Shown here one piece after another: positions 8,709 to 18,232 of a stretch of DNA of 64,000 nucleotides. A model generated the notes under the pieces. It was not told where the DNA came from. It saw only the letters and a list, made by a program, of their open reading frames with translations, and searched no databases. The DNA lies in contig CASFCK010000004.1 of assembly GCA_949293265.1 (NCBI GenBank), positions 28,054 to 92,053 on the forward strand, in the 5' to 3' direction. This DNA comes from an uncultured bacterium. Lineage in GTDB: Bacteria; Bacillota_I; Bacilli_A; Acholeplasmatales; Anaeroplasmataceae. Within the stretch, counting starts at the first letter, position 1, and every line of letters starts with the position of its first letter. The position numbers were made by a program, and so were the translations under genes.

Positions 8709-10047
8709 ATGTATAAAAGAAAAATAGAAGATATATTAATTAAACAAGCTCCTATATTAAAAAAAGCTAAGGAAGCTATTGTTATTAAAGGCCCAAGACA
8801 AGTTGGTAAAACGACGATTGCCTTAAAATATGCTAGAAGAAATTAAAAAAATGTTATTTATGTTAATTTTATGGATAAACCACAAATCAAATCGGTTTTT
8901 AACGGAGAATTAAATGTGGAAACTATTATTAGAGGGTTATCAGCATACATACCTAATTCTAAGTTTGAACCATTTAAAACAATAATTGTTTTAGATGAGG
9001 TACAAGAGTGTGCTAATGCTAGGTATTCAATTAAACCATTCATGGAAGACGGAAGATATGATGTAATAGCTACTGGTTCATTATTAGGAATTAAAGGCTA
9101 TAGTAAAATGGAAGGTATAAAGATTCCGGTTGGGTATGAATCAACTTTTTATATGTCTTCTTTATATTTTGAAGAATATATAATGGCTAAAGGAATAGAT
9201 TTAAGCGTTATTGCATATTTAAAAGATGCATTAGTGAAATTTAAAAAAATTGATGATGCTATACACAAAAAAATGTTAGATTTATTTAATGAATACATCA
9301 TTGTAGGTGGTATGCCTAGGGTGGTTTCAATATTTTTAGAAAATAATGATCTAAATTTAACACGCAAAATAAAGCGTGACATTTTAGAAACATATAAAGA
9401 TGATTTTGGTAAACATTTGAATGAACTTGAAAAAACAATAATTAAACAAACAGAGCTGAATAGAATATTAGACGTTTATAAAACTCTACCTTTTCAATTA
9501 GCTAAAGAAAATAAAAAATTTCAATATAGTGGTATAAAAAAAGGTGCTAGAAGTAGTGAATATTATGAAGCTATATCATGCTAGAAGAAGCAGGATTAGT
9601 AAATGTTGCAAGAAACTTAACTAGTATAGTTCTTCCTTTTAATGCATATGCAAATGAATTTAAACTATATTTTTTTGATAGTGGATTATTTATCTCTATG
9701 TTAGATGATGAAGCTGCTAAAGATATATTAAATGGTAATTTAGGAATATATAAAGGGGCTATCTTTGAAAATGCGGTAGCTGATTGTTTAGGAAAAAAAC
9801 AGCTACCGCTCTATTATTATAGTAAAAATAGTGGTTTAGAATTAGATTTTTTAGTTAGATATAAAAATGATATTATTCCCCTTGAAGTTAAAGCTAAGGA
9901 CGGGAATGCTAAAAGTCAAAAACAGTATTAAATGATGATAAATACAATTTAAAATATGGAATTAAATTAAGTAAAAACAATTTAGGAATAAGTAATAAAA
10001 TTATTACAATACCTTATTATTTAGTTTCATTTTTGGAATTAAATTAA
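8709..10047 (+). pseudogene. Disrupted DUF4143-type ATPase
   Basis: Reads as one AAA+ ATPase/DUF4143 protein broken by three lesions. The first part contains Walker A GPRQVGKTT and ends at an in-frame TAA (8844-8846). The same frame continues with LDEVQEC (Walker B), ATGSLLG (sensor 1) and EYIIVGGMP up to a frameshift near 9575-9585. A second frame carries DSGLFISML and LELDFLV...PLEVKAK (the C-terminal PD-(D/E)XK-like part), and another shift near 9917-9925 leads to the normal end ITIPYYLVSFLELN at 10047. Such proteins are common in gut bacteria, often in several copies; their role is unknown. Confidence 0.88.
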
Positions 10048-11367
10048 CATTAAAACATAATATATAATAAAGAATATACTTAATATTAAAAGTAATGGAT
10101 GAATATTTTCTTTAAATTTCCTTGTTTTATCATAGGTTAATAAATTAATTATTGTAATTGTAATAGTAGCAAAAGCTATACCATTGATAATAGAATAAGT
10201 AAGAGGCATAAATAGGATGGCAAAAAAACTAGGTATAGCAACTTTAATATCTGTAAAATCTATTTCCTTTAAATCTACTAATGATGAAACACCAATCATA
10301 ATCAGTATACTTGAAGTTATTTCTACACCAATTAAGCTTAGAAGTGGTGATAAGAATAAAGCTAAAACTAATAAAATTAAGGTTATAACATTAGCTAAGC
10401 CAGTTCTTGCGCCTTCTTTTACGCCTGTTGAAGTTTCAGCAAGAATACAAGCAGGACTAGTTCCGCAGAAACTAGAAACAAAAAAGCCTAAGCTATCAGC
10501 TAGCATAACTTTGTTCATTTCTTTTCGATCAGATAGATTTAGGTCATTTGTTGTTATTATTATACTACCTAAAGATGAAAATAAAGCTAGGAAGGTTATT
10601 GAAAATAAAGCGATTATAATATTAGTAAAATCAGAGCCTTCAAATGTAGTGAATCCTTTAATAAAACCGCTAAAGTAAGGCATTTCTGGTAATGATACTA
10701 TACCTTGATAATTAAGATCTTCTTTAAAAATAACCTTTAGGATAATCGATATAATTAAAGTTGAAATTAAAGTTATTATTATACTACCTTTAATTTTTAA
10801 TACTGTTAGAATAATGATTATGATTAAACTAAATAAAGCAGTTAAAGTAATAGGATTTGAAAAATCACCTAAGGCAACTATAGTAGAATTATCAGATACG
10901 ACCAAACCACTGTTTTTAAGACCAATCATACAAATAAATAAGCCAATACCAATACTTATAGATTTAACTAAAAAGCTTGGCATAGCGTTTAATATTTTTA
11001 TTCTTAGATTTGTAATTGTTAAAATAAAGAAAATAATAGCTGATAATAGGGTTAATGCTAAGCCTTCTGAATAAGTAAAGCCTAAATTATTACAAACTGT
11101 AATAGCTAAAACAGAGTTTAATCCCATCGCAGGTGCCATAGCTAAAGGTTTATTAGCGATAATAGTCATAATAAGAGTGGCGATAATCGCGCATAATACA
11201 GTACCTGTATATAATGCCTGTTGGCTAGCTTCTTCATTAGCAATTATTTCGGGATTTAAAAACAAAACATAACAGATGGAAAAGAAAGTTATTATTCCTC
11301 CTAGTATTTCTCTAGTTAAGGTTGTGTTATATTTATCAAGCTTAAATATTTTATTTAAAAAAGTCAT
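10039..11367 (-). CDS. AzgA/PbuG-type purine permease
   Basis: A 442-residue integral membrane protein with about 12-14 hydrophobic segments, in the AzgA branch of the NCS2 superfamily: MAPAMGLNS in the first third and GTSPACILAETSTGVKEGAR in the second half are family signatures. It should import hypoxanthine, guanine or adenine by cation symport, feeding hpt and xpt nearby. ATG at 11367 is preceded by GGTGA; an upstream ATG (11385) would lie before the ribosome-binding site. It converges on the ATPase pseudogene, overlapping its end by 9 bases. Confidence 0.9.
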   Translation of the reverse strand: MTFLNKIFKLDKYNTTLTREILGGIITFFSICYVLFLNPEIIANEEASQQALYTGTVLCAIIATLIMTIIANKPLAMAPAMGLNSVLAITVCNNLGFTYSEGLALTLLSAIIFFILTITNLRIKILNAMPSFLVKSISIGIGLFICMIGLKNSGLVVSDNSTIVALGDFSNPITLTALFSLIIIIILTVLKIKGSIIITLISTLIISIILKVIFKEDLNYQGIVSLPEMPYFSGFIKGFTTFEGSDFTNIIIALFSITFLALFSSLGSIIITTNDLNLSDRKEMNKVMLADSLGFFVSSFCGTSPACILAETSTGVKEGARTGLANVITLILLVLALFLSPLLSLIGVEITSSILIMIGVSSLVDLKEIDFTDIKVAIPSFFAILFMPLTYSIINGIAFATITITIINLLTYDKTRKFKENIHPLLLILSIFFIIYYVLMLI

Positions 11368-11383
11368 TGTATCACCTAGCTTC

Positions 11384-11411
11384 ATTATAACAAATCTATT
11401 AAATAAGACAA
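11384..11411 (-). promoter_or_regulatory. Promoter of the purine permease gene
   Basis: On the minus strand, -35 TTGTCT (11411-11406) and -10 TATAAT (11389-11384) are separated by 16 bases. The leader is only a few bases long, leaving no room for a purine riboswitch. Confidence 0.75.
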
Positions 11412-11418
11412 TAAAAAC

Positions 11419-11447
11419 TTGTAAAAGAATAAGCTATATTTTATAAT
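11419..11447 (+). promoter_or_regulatory. Promoter of the ABC exporter gene at 11466
   Basis: -35 TTGTAA (11419-11424) and -10 TATAAT (11442-11447) with a 17-base spacer. Its -35 is only 7 bases from the divergent permease promoter's -35, so RNA polymerases at the two promoters would compete. Confidence 0.75.
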
Positions 11448-11465
11448 GACAAAAGGTGATTATTT

Positions 11466-13172
11466 ATGTTTAAATCTTTTATATCTTATTATAAACCATA
11501 TAAATTAATATTTAGTTTAGATATGATAGCTTCATTTTTCGTTTCAGCTATAGCTATGGTATATCCAATTTTAACCCAATATATGTTAGAAGATTTTATA
11601 CCAAATCAAAAAATTAATTTAGTTATTATATTTGGATTGACACTACTTTTCTTATATTTAATAAGAATGTATTTAAAATATTTCGTGCAATATTATGGAC
11701 ATTGTATGGGCGTTAGTATGCAAGCCGATATGCGTAGAGATATGTTTAAAAAACTCGAAAAAATGCCATTTTCTTTTTATGATGAACATGAAAGTGGAAA
11801 GATCATGTCACGAATGGTTAATGATTTACAAGTGGTTTCTGAACTTGCTCATCATGGACCTGAAAATATTTTCATTTGTGGTTTTATGATTATAGGTTCG
11901 TTTATTTACTTAGCTATTTTAAATTGGGCTTTAACATTAATTATTTTTGCTTGTGTACCGGTTTTGGCTTTTATATCTTTATTTATGCGCAAAAGAATGG
12001 ATGATGCATTTACTAAAACCAGAATAGAAACAGCAGTTATTAATGCTAATTTAGAATCATCTATTGCGGGAATAAGAGTTACTAAAGCTTACAATAATGA
12101 AAATTTTGAAGAAGAAAAATTTCAAAAAGGCAATAAGAGTTTTGTTAGTGCTAGATCTAAAGCCTATAAAAGAATGGGGCAATTTGGAGCTAGTACAGGT
12201 TTTATTACGGATGTTTTTAATGTTATTGTTTTATTAGCTGGTGGCATATTCTTATATTATGATCAAATCAATTTTGCTGAATATAGTGCCTTTATAGTAT
12301 CTGTTAATTTATTTATTACACCATTAACTACTTTTATTAACTTTGTAGAAACATATCAAGATGGTGTAACTGGTTTTAGAAGATTTTATGAAATTATGCA
12401 ATTAGATGAAGAAAAAGATACTAATGTCATTAAAAATATTAAATTAAGTGGGAATATTGAATTTAAAAATGTGACATTTAAATATGACTCTAGCAATGAC
12501 ATTTTAACTGATTTTAGTCTAAATATTAAGCAAGGTCAAAAAGTTGCCTTAGTAGGTCCTTCAGGTGGCGGTAAAACAACAATTTGTCATTTATTACCTC
12601 ATTTTTATGATATTACTAATGGTGATATTTTATTTGATAATGAATCAATTAATAATATTTCTAATTATGATTTAAGGCAAAATATCGGTATTGTTCAACA
12701 AGATGTGTTTTTGTTTAATGATACAATTAAAGAAAACATAAGATATGGTAAATTAGATGCTAGTGATGAAGAAGTATATAAAGCTGCTAAACTAGCGAGA
12801 ATAGATGAAGACATTTTAAAAATGCCAAATGGTTACGATACTGTAATTGGTGAAAGAGGAGTCAAATTATCAGGTGGTCAAAAACAAAGACTAAGTATAG
12901 CCCGAGTTTTCTTAAAAGATCCTAGTATTTTAATCTTAGATGAAGCTACAAGTGCTCTTGATAACGCTACTGAACTACAAATAGAAAAAGCCTTAGATGA
13001 TCTAGCTAAAAATAGAACAACATTAGTTGTAGCACATAGATTATCAACTATTTTTAATTCCGATTTAATATGCGTAATAGAAGATGGTAAGTTAATTGAA
13101 AAAGGAAATCATGATGAATTATTAAAACAAGAAGGGGTTTATAAAAAATTATATGAAACGACAATTAAATAA
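11466..13172 (+). CDS. ABC exporter half-transporter, type MsbA/YwjA
   Basis: 568 residues: an N-terminal six-helix exporter-type membrane domain (about 10-320) followed by an ATPase with Walker A GPSGGGKTT, Q-loop region, signature LSGGQKQRLSIARV and Walker B LILDEATSALD, plus the H-loop VAHRLSTI. It is expected to act as a homodimer or with the second exporter at 14563. RBS AAAGGTGA at 11452-11459. It overlaps the downstream membrane-protein gene by 20 bases. The substrate cannot be read from sequence. Confidence 0.93.
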   Translation: MFKSFISYYKPYKLIFSLDMIASFFVSAIAMVYPILTQYMLEDFIPNQKINLVIIFGLTLLFLYLIRMYLKYFVQYYGHCMGVSMQADMRRDMFKKLEKMPFSFYDEHESGKIMSRMVNDLQVVSELAHHGPENIFICGFMIIGSFIYLAILNWALTLIIFACVPVLAFISLFMRKRMDDAFTKTRIETAVINANLESSIAGIRVTKAYNNENFEEEKFQKGNKSFVSARSKAYKRMGQFGASTGFITDVFNVIVLLAGGIFLYYDQINFAEYSAFIVSVNLFITPLTTFINFVETYQDGVTGFRRFYEIMQLDEEKDTNVIKNIKLSGNIEFKNVTFKYDSSNDILTDFSLNIKQGQKVALVGPSGGGKTTICHLLPHFYDITNGDILFDNESINNISNYDLRQNIGIVQQDVFLFNDTIKENIRYGKLDASDEEVYKAAKLARIDEDILKMPNGYDTVIGERGVKLSGGQKQRLSIARVFLKDPSILILDEATSALDNATELQIEKALDDLAKNRTTLVVAHRLSTIFNSDLICVIEDGKLIEKGNHDELLKQEGVYKKLYETTIK

Positions 13173-14385
13173 AATATTGGTACTTGTTTATTTATTGAGT
13201 TCTATTTTTGTTTCTTTTATACCTAATACAATGGAAGCATTTATGTATTATAAACCATCTTTTTTAGTGGCTAATATTTTACAAATAATATCATTCACTA
13301 ATTTTTTATGGTTAATCTTAGCCTTACTATATGATAGTAAAATGGCTAAATGTAACGCTTTTTATATTGCTTTACCTTCAACTATATTTAAATTTATCTT
13401 CATTAAAGATTATTTATCTTTTTATGAAGTTAATTATTTTCATTTATTTGCGTTATTATTTAATTTAATTTTAGAAATAATATTATCCATCTATTTATAT
13501 TTTAAATTAGAAGATAAAAAATATAATTTTAAATATTTATTATACCAACTAATAATTTTAATATTATTTATTCCCCAAAATGCATTTAATCCATTAGCAA
13601 TAAAATTAGCTAAAAATAGTTTTTTTAACTTTACTAATTTTAGTTTATGGCATTTTATGTTTTTGTTTTTATTTATCTTATCAGCTATAATCCTATATTT
13701 ATTTTTAAAAAACAAAAATAAGAGACAAATTCAAATTGTTTTACTTTCCTTATCTTTAATAATTTTATTCAATTTATTAAATAGATTTTCTTATACAGCT
13801 TTATATAATTATCAAGAAACAACAGGCATTTATGGCGCTATACCTTTATATATTTGTAGTTTTGGTTCAGTTCTATTACCAATAGCTATCTATTCTAACA
13901 ATAAAAAATTTATGAGTATTTTATTTTTAATTAATTGTCCAGGAGCCATAATTGTCCTTGTAAACCCTACTACAGGCATAGTAGATATATTTACATATAA
14001 TGTTTTACACTTTTTCTATATTCATATTTTATTATTTATTACAACTTTAATGTTACCGATCTATTTAGATGCTAAACCTAGTAAAGGTACAGTTTTGAAT
14101 GCTGGGATAGCTTTATTAATTTATTTTATTATTGTGTCATTAATTAATGCGGTTGTTTATTGTTATACTAATTATGATGCTAATTTTTCTTTTGTTACGA
14201 CAAGCCCAATAAAGGTAGGAATAGAGAAATATTTACAATTTCATTTATTTGGATTAACTTATTCTATATTATATTTATTAATATTATGGTTAGTTCAATA
14301 TGGGCTTGCGACCATTACATATTATATTTATAAAATAATTTATAAAATCAAATTCAAAAATATAGTTTTAACTAAAGACCAATAA
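13153..14385 (+). CDS. Multi-pass membrane protein, YwaF-like
   Basis: 410 residues with about ten to twelve hydrophobic segments and no soluble domain. The central motif IPLYICSFGSVLLPIAIYS and the later HFFYIHILL resemble the YwaF/TMEM164 family of integral membrane proteins, but the match is from memory and weak. It starts inside the end of the upstream ABC exporter gene without an obvious ribosome-binding site, implying translational coupling, and lies between two ABC exporters, so a shared role in membrane or envelope transport is plausible. Confidence 0.5.
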   Translation: MKRQLNKILVLVYLLSSIFVSFIPNTMEAFMYYKPSFLVANILQIISFTNFLWLILALLYDSKMAKCNAFYIALPSTIFKFIFIKDYLSFYEVNYFHLFALLFNLILEIILSIYLYFKLEDKKYNFKYLLYQLIILILFIPQNAFNPLAIKLAKNSFFNFTNFSLWHFMFLFLFILSAIILYLFLKNKNKRQIQIVLLSLSLIILFNLLNRFSYTALYNYQETTGIYGAIPLYICSFGSVLLPIAIYSNNKKFMSILFLINCPGAIIVLVNPTTGIVDIFTYNVLHFFYIHILLFITTLMLPIYLDAKPSKGTVLNAGIALLIYFIIVSLINAVVYCYTNYDANFSFVTTSPIKVGIEKYLQFHLFGLTYSILYLLILWLVQYGLATITYYIYKIIYKIKFKNIVLTKDQ

Positions 14386-14562
14386 TTATATAATACTTAT
14401 TTTTAATATAATTTAACACGAAGTTAGATTTCTATATATAAAAGATTTGGTTAGTTTTTAAAACAATAATTTTGATATATATATACATTGCTTCTTTATT
14501 AAATGACAAATTCTTATCGTGTAAATATTATAAATTAATTTGATGAAAGGCAGGTTATAGTT

Positions 14563-16206
14563 ATGTTAAAAGAATATAAAATTAAAAAATTTATGATATT
14601 TTCAAGTATAATTTATATCATAATATCAGCAATTAGTTTAATTTCACCATATGTTATGGGGATAATATTAGATGATTTTATACCTAATAGAAATTTAAAT
14701 GGATTAATTATTGGTATAATATTATTCATAACACTTCCATTTATTAGCGTTGGTTTAAATTTGTTCTATAATTATATAATGATTAAATTAGTTAGGAATA
14801 AAGGTAATGATTTAAGCATTGATGTTATGAGTAAATTAATTTATCAAGATTATACATATTTTGATAAAGAGAATTCTTTAGAACTGTTGTCATATGTATC
14901 TAAAGAAATAGTTGGTTATTTAAATTTTTATGTTATCTCCTTACCAAGGTATTATATAGATATTTTAATGAGTATTGTTACATTAATTTTAATGATAACT
15001 ATTAATCCGATATTAGGATGTGTTCAAATATTATATTTACCTTTAATCTTATTACCAATGAAAAAAATAATGAAAAGTACAGAAAATGAGATTAATATAG
15101 TCGTAGAAAACAACGCTAAGATGACCCAAGTAAAAGGAGACATTTTTAAAGCTATAGAATTTATTAAAACAGCGCGTTTAGAAGAAAAGAAATTAACAGA
15201 AATTAAACAAGCTAATACTAAAATAAATCAAGTTTGGGGTAAAGTTGCAGCTTTAGATACACTTACAGGGATTTGGTCAAGTGGATTTATGACATTGTTG
15301 TTTACAGGGGTTACTTTTGGCTTAGGTGCATATTTTATTTTTGATGATTTATTTGCGTTTACGTTAGGTTCATTAGTTACAATAATGAGTTATGTTAGTA
15401 CATATTATGCAAAAGTTAATGTTGTTTTAAATACGAAGGTTAATAAGAAAAAAGAAGATGCTAATTTTAAAGAGGTTATGTCTTACTTAAAATTAAAAGA
15501 TGAAAGAGAAGATAATAATAATCTTTCTGATTTTGAATTTAAAGATAATATTATATTTAATAATTTAACATTTAGTTATGATAATGAGAAAATTATATTA
15601 GACAATTTAAATTTAGAGATTAAATATAATAAATGGACTAGTATTATAGGTGAAACTGGTAGTGGTAAATCTACATTGTTTGACTTAATATTAAAATTGT
15701 ATTTAGTAAAAGAAAATGAAATATTAGTAGATGGAAAAGATATATTAAAAATAAATGCCTTTAGTATTAGAGAAAAGATAACTAAAGTCAGTCAAAACAT
15801 TTATTTATTTCCAGGAACTATTTTAGATAATATGAAGTTAATTAAATCAGAATTAACAGATGATGAAATTAATGATGTATTAGAAATTGCTTGTTTACGA
15901 GACTTTATTGATAGTTTACCTAATGGTTTAAACACCGATATTGGTGAAATGGGAAAATTAATGAGTGGTGGTGAAAAGCAAAGATTAAGTTTAGCTATGG
16001 GACTTTTAAGGGATTGTAAAGTTTTATTGTTAGATGAAGTCACATCTAATCTAGATAGTCAAACCACATTAAAGTTAGAAGCAAATTTAAAACAATTAAT
16101 AGCTAAGGGTTATACTATAGTTTCAATAAGTCATAATAAAGAATTTTTAAATGATAGTGATGTGATTTATGAAATAAAAGCTAAACAAGCAGTTAAAATA
16201 GCATAA
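14563..16206 (+). CDS. ABC exporter half-transporter (second copy, divergent)
   Basis: 547 residues with an exporter membrane domain (about 10-300) and an ATPase with Walker A GETGSGKST, signature MSGGEKQRLSLAMG, Walker B LLLDEVTSNLD and H-loop SISHNKEFL. The N-terminus shares SPYVMGIILDDFIPN-type wording with the exporter at 11466 (YPILTQYMLEDFIPN), so the two are related. The usual A of DEATSALD is V here. RBS AAAGGCAGG. A 177-base A+T-rich gap separates it from the YwaF-like gene; I see only a weak possible promoter there (TGACAA near 14504, TATTAT at 14527). Confidence 0.88.
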   Translation: MLKEYKIKKFMIFSSIIYIIISAISLISPYVMGIILDDFIPNRNLNGLIIGIILFITLPFISVGLNLFYNYIMIKLVRNKGNDLSIDVMSKLIYQDYTYFDKENSLELLSYVSKEIVGYLNFYVISLPRYYIDILMSIVTLILMITINPILGCVQILYLPLILLPMKKIMKSTENEINIVVENNAKMTQVKGDIFKAIEFIKTARLEEKKLTEIKQANTKINQVWGKVAALDTLTGIWSSGFMTLLFTGVTFGLGAYFIFDDLFAFTLGSLVTIMSYVSTYYAKVNVVLNTKVNKKKEDANFKEVMSYLKLKDEREDNNNLSDFEFKDNIIFNNLTFSYDNEKIILDNLNLEIKYNKWTSIIGETGSGKSTLFDLILKLYLVKENEILVDGKDILKINAFSIREKITKVSQNIYLFPGTILDNMKLIKSELTDDEINDVLEIACLRDFIDSLPNGLNTDIGEMGKLMSGGEKQRLSLAMGLLRDCKVLLLDEVTSNLDSQTTLKLEANLKQLIAKGYTIVSISHNKEFLNDSDVIYEIKAKQAVKIA

Positions 16207-16233
16207 TTATTTAATTGTAAATATAAAGTAAAG

Positions 16234-16285
16234 AGGCTTTCTTAGAGATTTAGATTATATTTCTTAAGAAAGCCTTAATATTTTT
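16234..16285 (+). terminator. Terminator after the second ABC exporter
   Basis: An 11-bp perfect stem (AGGCTTTCTTA at 16234-16244 with TAAGAAAGCCT at 16265-16275) with a 20-base loop, followed by an A/T-rich tail with a short T run. Confidence 0.7.
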
Positions 16286-16325
16286 ACATTTTTATTTTAA
16301 AATCATTAATTTTTTAAAATAAAAA

Positions 16326-16334
16326 TGTTATAAT
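16326..16334 (+). promoter_or_regulatory. Promoter -10 of the ANTAR-rnf operon
   Basis: An extended -10 element TGTTATAAT lies 31 bases before the TTG start of the ANTAR gene; the -35 is weak (TTAATT, about 17 bases upstream). Extended -10 promoters often tolerate a poor -35. Confidence 0.55.
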
Positions 16335-16365
16335 ATAACGACTATGAGCTTTAGAGGTGTAGTAT

Positions 16366-16926
16366 TTGCATAAAATATTAGTATTGGTTAATAATAAAAG
16401 TGATTTCAAGTTTAAACAAGCATGTAATTTAAAAGATTATCAAGTTACATTTTTAGATCTAGATAGTAATCTTTTAAAGAATAATTTAGCTAAAATTAGA
16501 ACTGATATATTAATTTTAAATAAAGAGTATTTAGGTAATATGACTAATTTATTAGCTTTACTTGTTGCTAATAAAAATATGCTGGTCGTTTATGTTTCTA
16601 AATCTTTAGAATACGGTCAATTATATAATATTATTAACGAGTCTAATTTTATTTTATTAGAAGAAAAAAATATATCTGGATTAGACGATGTTTTACGTTA
16701 TGCGATTAAAACATATAATTGTTTAATTAACTTAGAGAAAAAAGTAATGCGATTAGAAGAAGAAATTAAAACAAATGATTTAGTAAGACAAGCTAAATTA
16801 AAACTAATGCATGAAAAAAAATTAACTGAAGATGAAGCTTATAAATATATAATAAATTTAGCAATGCAAAAAAGAATGAAAAAAAGCGAATTAGCCAAGT
16901 TGATTATAGGAGGACTGATTTTATGA
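16366..16926 (+). CDS. ANTAR-domain RNA-binding antiterminator
   Basis: 186 residues. The N-terminal half resembles a response-regulator receiver fold, but the usual phosphoacceptor Asp appears replaced (ILILNKE near 48-54), so phosphorylation is doubtful. After a coiled-coil stretch (about 122-140) comes an ANTAR domain (about 128-182) with the family pattern RQAKLKLM, LTEDEAY and INLAMQKR. ANTAR proteins bind paired RNA hairpins with hexanucleotide loops and prevent transcription termination. TTG start with AGAGGTG upstream. It overlaps rnfC by ATGA, so it is co-expressed with the Rnf complex. The best RNA target in the window is the glnA leader at 52264-52340. Confidence 0.85.
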   Translation: MHKILVLVNNKSDFKFKQACNLKDYQVTFLDLDSNLLKNNLAKIRTDILILNKEYLGNMTNLLALLVANKNMLVVYVSKSLEYGQLYNIINESNFILLEEKNISGLDDVLRYAIKTYNCLINLEKKVMRLEEEIKTNDLVRQAKLKLMHEKKLTEDEAYKYIINLAMQKRMKKSELAKLIIGGLIL

Positions 16927-18221
16927 TTGCTAAAACAAGGGCAATAAATGATGTATTAAATATGACTACATCTTTGCCAACAATTCATTTTACTAATCCA
17001 AAACGGGTTTATGTATCTATTACTAATGCGCGTTGTAAAACGGCAGAGGTTTATGTAAAACCGGGAGATAAGGTAAAGATTGGAACAATAATCGGTAAAA
17101 GAAATGGTGGATTTTTTGAACAAAATATGCACTCTACAGTTAGTGGTACAGTTTTGGGGACTGTTAAAAAATGGCACCGTACCGGTAAAATGATTGATTT
17201 CATTGAAATCGAAAATGATTTTAAAGATGAATATGAAACAGGAGTTAATGTTGAAAGAACTGATGAAGAGGTAAATTCTTTTACTAGAGAAGATATAATT
17301 GAATGTGTTAAACAAAATTCAGTTATTGGTTTAGGTGGTTCAACTTTCCCGAGTTATGTTAAATTAGAGTCATGTAAAGAAGTAGATACTCTAATTATTA
17401 ATGGGGTAGAATGTGAGCCATATTTAACAACAGACCATAGAATATTACTAGAATACCCTAATAAAGTAATGGAAGGAATTGGCTATTTACTTAAGGCAAC
17501 AGGAGCTAAAAAAGCTTATTTATGTTTTAAGAAAAAATATGATGATTTATTCCAGGTTTTAACTGCAGTTAGAAAAAGACATATGGATTTACCTATTGAG
17601 ATTAAAAAAGTTGAAAACTTTTACCCTCAAGGTTGGGAAGTGGCTTTAATTAAAACTGTTACTGGAAAAACTATTCCACATGGCGAGTTACCAAGTAATC
17701 ATGGTGTTATAGTGTTTAATGCTTCAACTGCACTTGGTATTTATAGAGCAGTTAGACTTAATATGCCGGTTATAGAACGTAACTTTACGTTAACAGGGGA
17801 TGGAATTAATTATCCTTCTAATATTAGAATGCGTATTGGTACTCCACTTCAAGATCTATTAGAAATTTGTGGTGGTTATGTTGATGATAAAGATAAAGTT
17901 ATCATTATGGGTGGACCAATGATGGGAGCATGTTTATTAAGAGATGATGCAGTATGCAGTATGTCTTGTACATCAGCTATAGTTTTACAAGCCAAAGAAT
18001 ATAAAGAAGAGCCTTGTATACGTTGTGCATCTTGTGTATATTCATGTCCATGTGGTTTACAGCCGGTTTTAATTATGAAAGCTTATAAAACTAAAGATGT
18101 TGATGCATTAAAGAAATTAAATGTTAAAACTTGTATAGAATGTGGTATGTGTGGTTATACATGTACTTCAAAAATTAATTTAACTGAATATATGCGTCAA
18201 GCAAAAAGACTTGTGAAGTAG
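16923..18221 (+). CDS. rnfC: Rnf complex subunit RnfC
   Basis: Peripheral NADH/ferredoxin-facing subunit of the ion-translocating ferredoxin:NAD+ oxidoreductase. 432 residues: an N-terminal barrel-sandwich region (VKPGDKVKIGTIIG), a nucleotide/FMN-binding GLGGSTFPSYVKL motif, NGVECEPYLTTDHR, and two C-terminal [4Fe-4S] motifs, CIRCASCVYSCPC (about 365) and CIECGMCGYTC (about 404). Length is typical of Gram-positive RnfC. First structural gene of the rnf operon, coupled to the ANTAR gene by ATGA. Confidence 0.96.
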   Translation: MIAKTRAINDVLNMTTSLPTIHFTNPKRVYVSITNARCKTAEVYVKPGDKVKIGTIIGKRNGGFFEQNMHSTVSGTVLGTVKKWHRTGKMIDFIEIENDFKDEYETGVNVERTDEEVNSFTREDIIECVKQNSVIGLGGSTFPSYVKLESCKEVDTLIINGVECEPYLTTDHRILLEYPNKVMEGIGYLLKATGAKKAYLCFKKKYDDLFQVLTAVRKRHMDLPIEIKKVENFYPQGWEVALIKTVTGKTIPHGELPSNHGVIVFNASTALGIYRAVRLNMPVIERNFTLTGDGINYPSNIRMRIGTPLQDLLEICGGYVDDKDKVIIMGGPMMGACLLRDDAVCSMSCTSAIVLQAKEYKEEPCIRCASCVYSCPCGLQPVLIMKAYKTKDVDALKKLNVKTCIECGMCGYTCTSKINLTEYMRQAKRLVK

Positions 18222-18232
18222 GGTGAATAAAA

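Noticed and set aside
10217..10678. 153-codon plus-strand ORF opposite the purine permease gene
   Set aside because: It is the antisense of a membrane-protein gene, rich in Lys and Ile, without RBS or family motifs.
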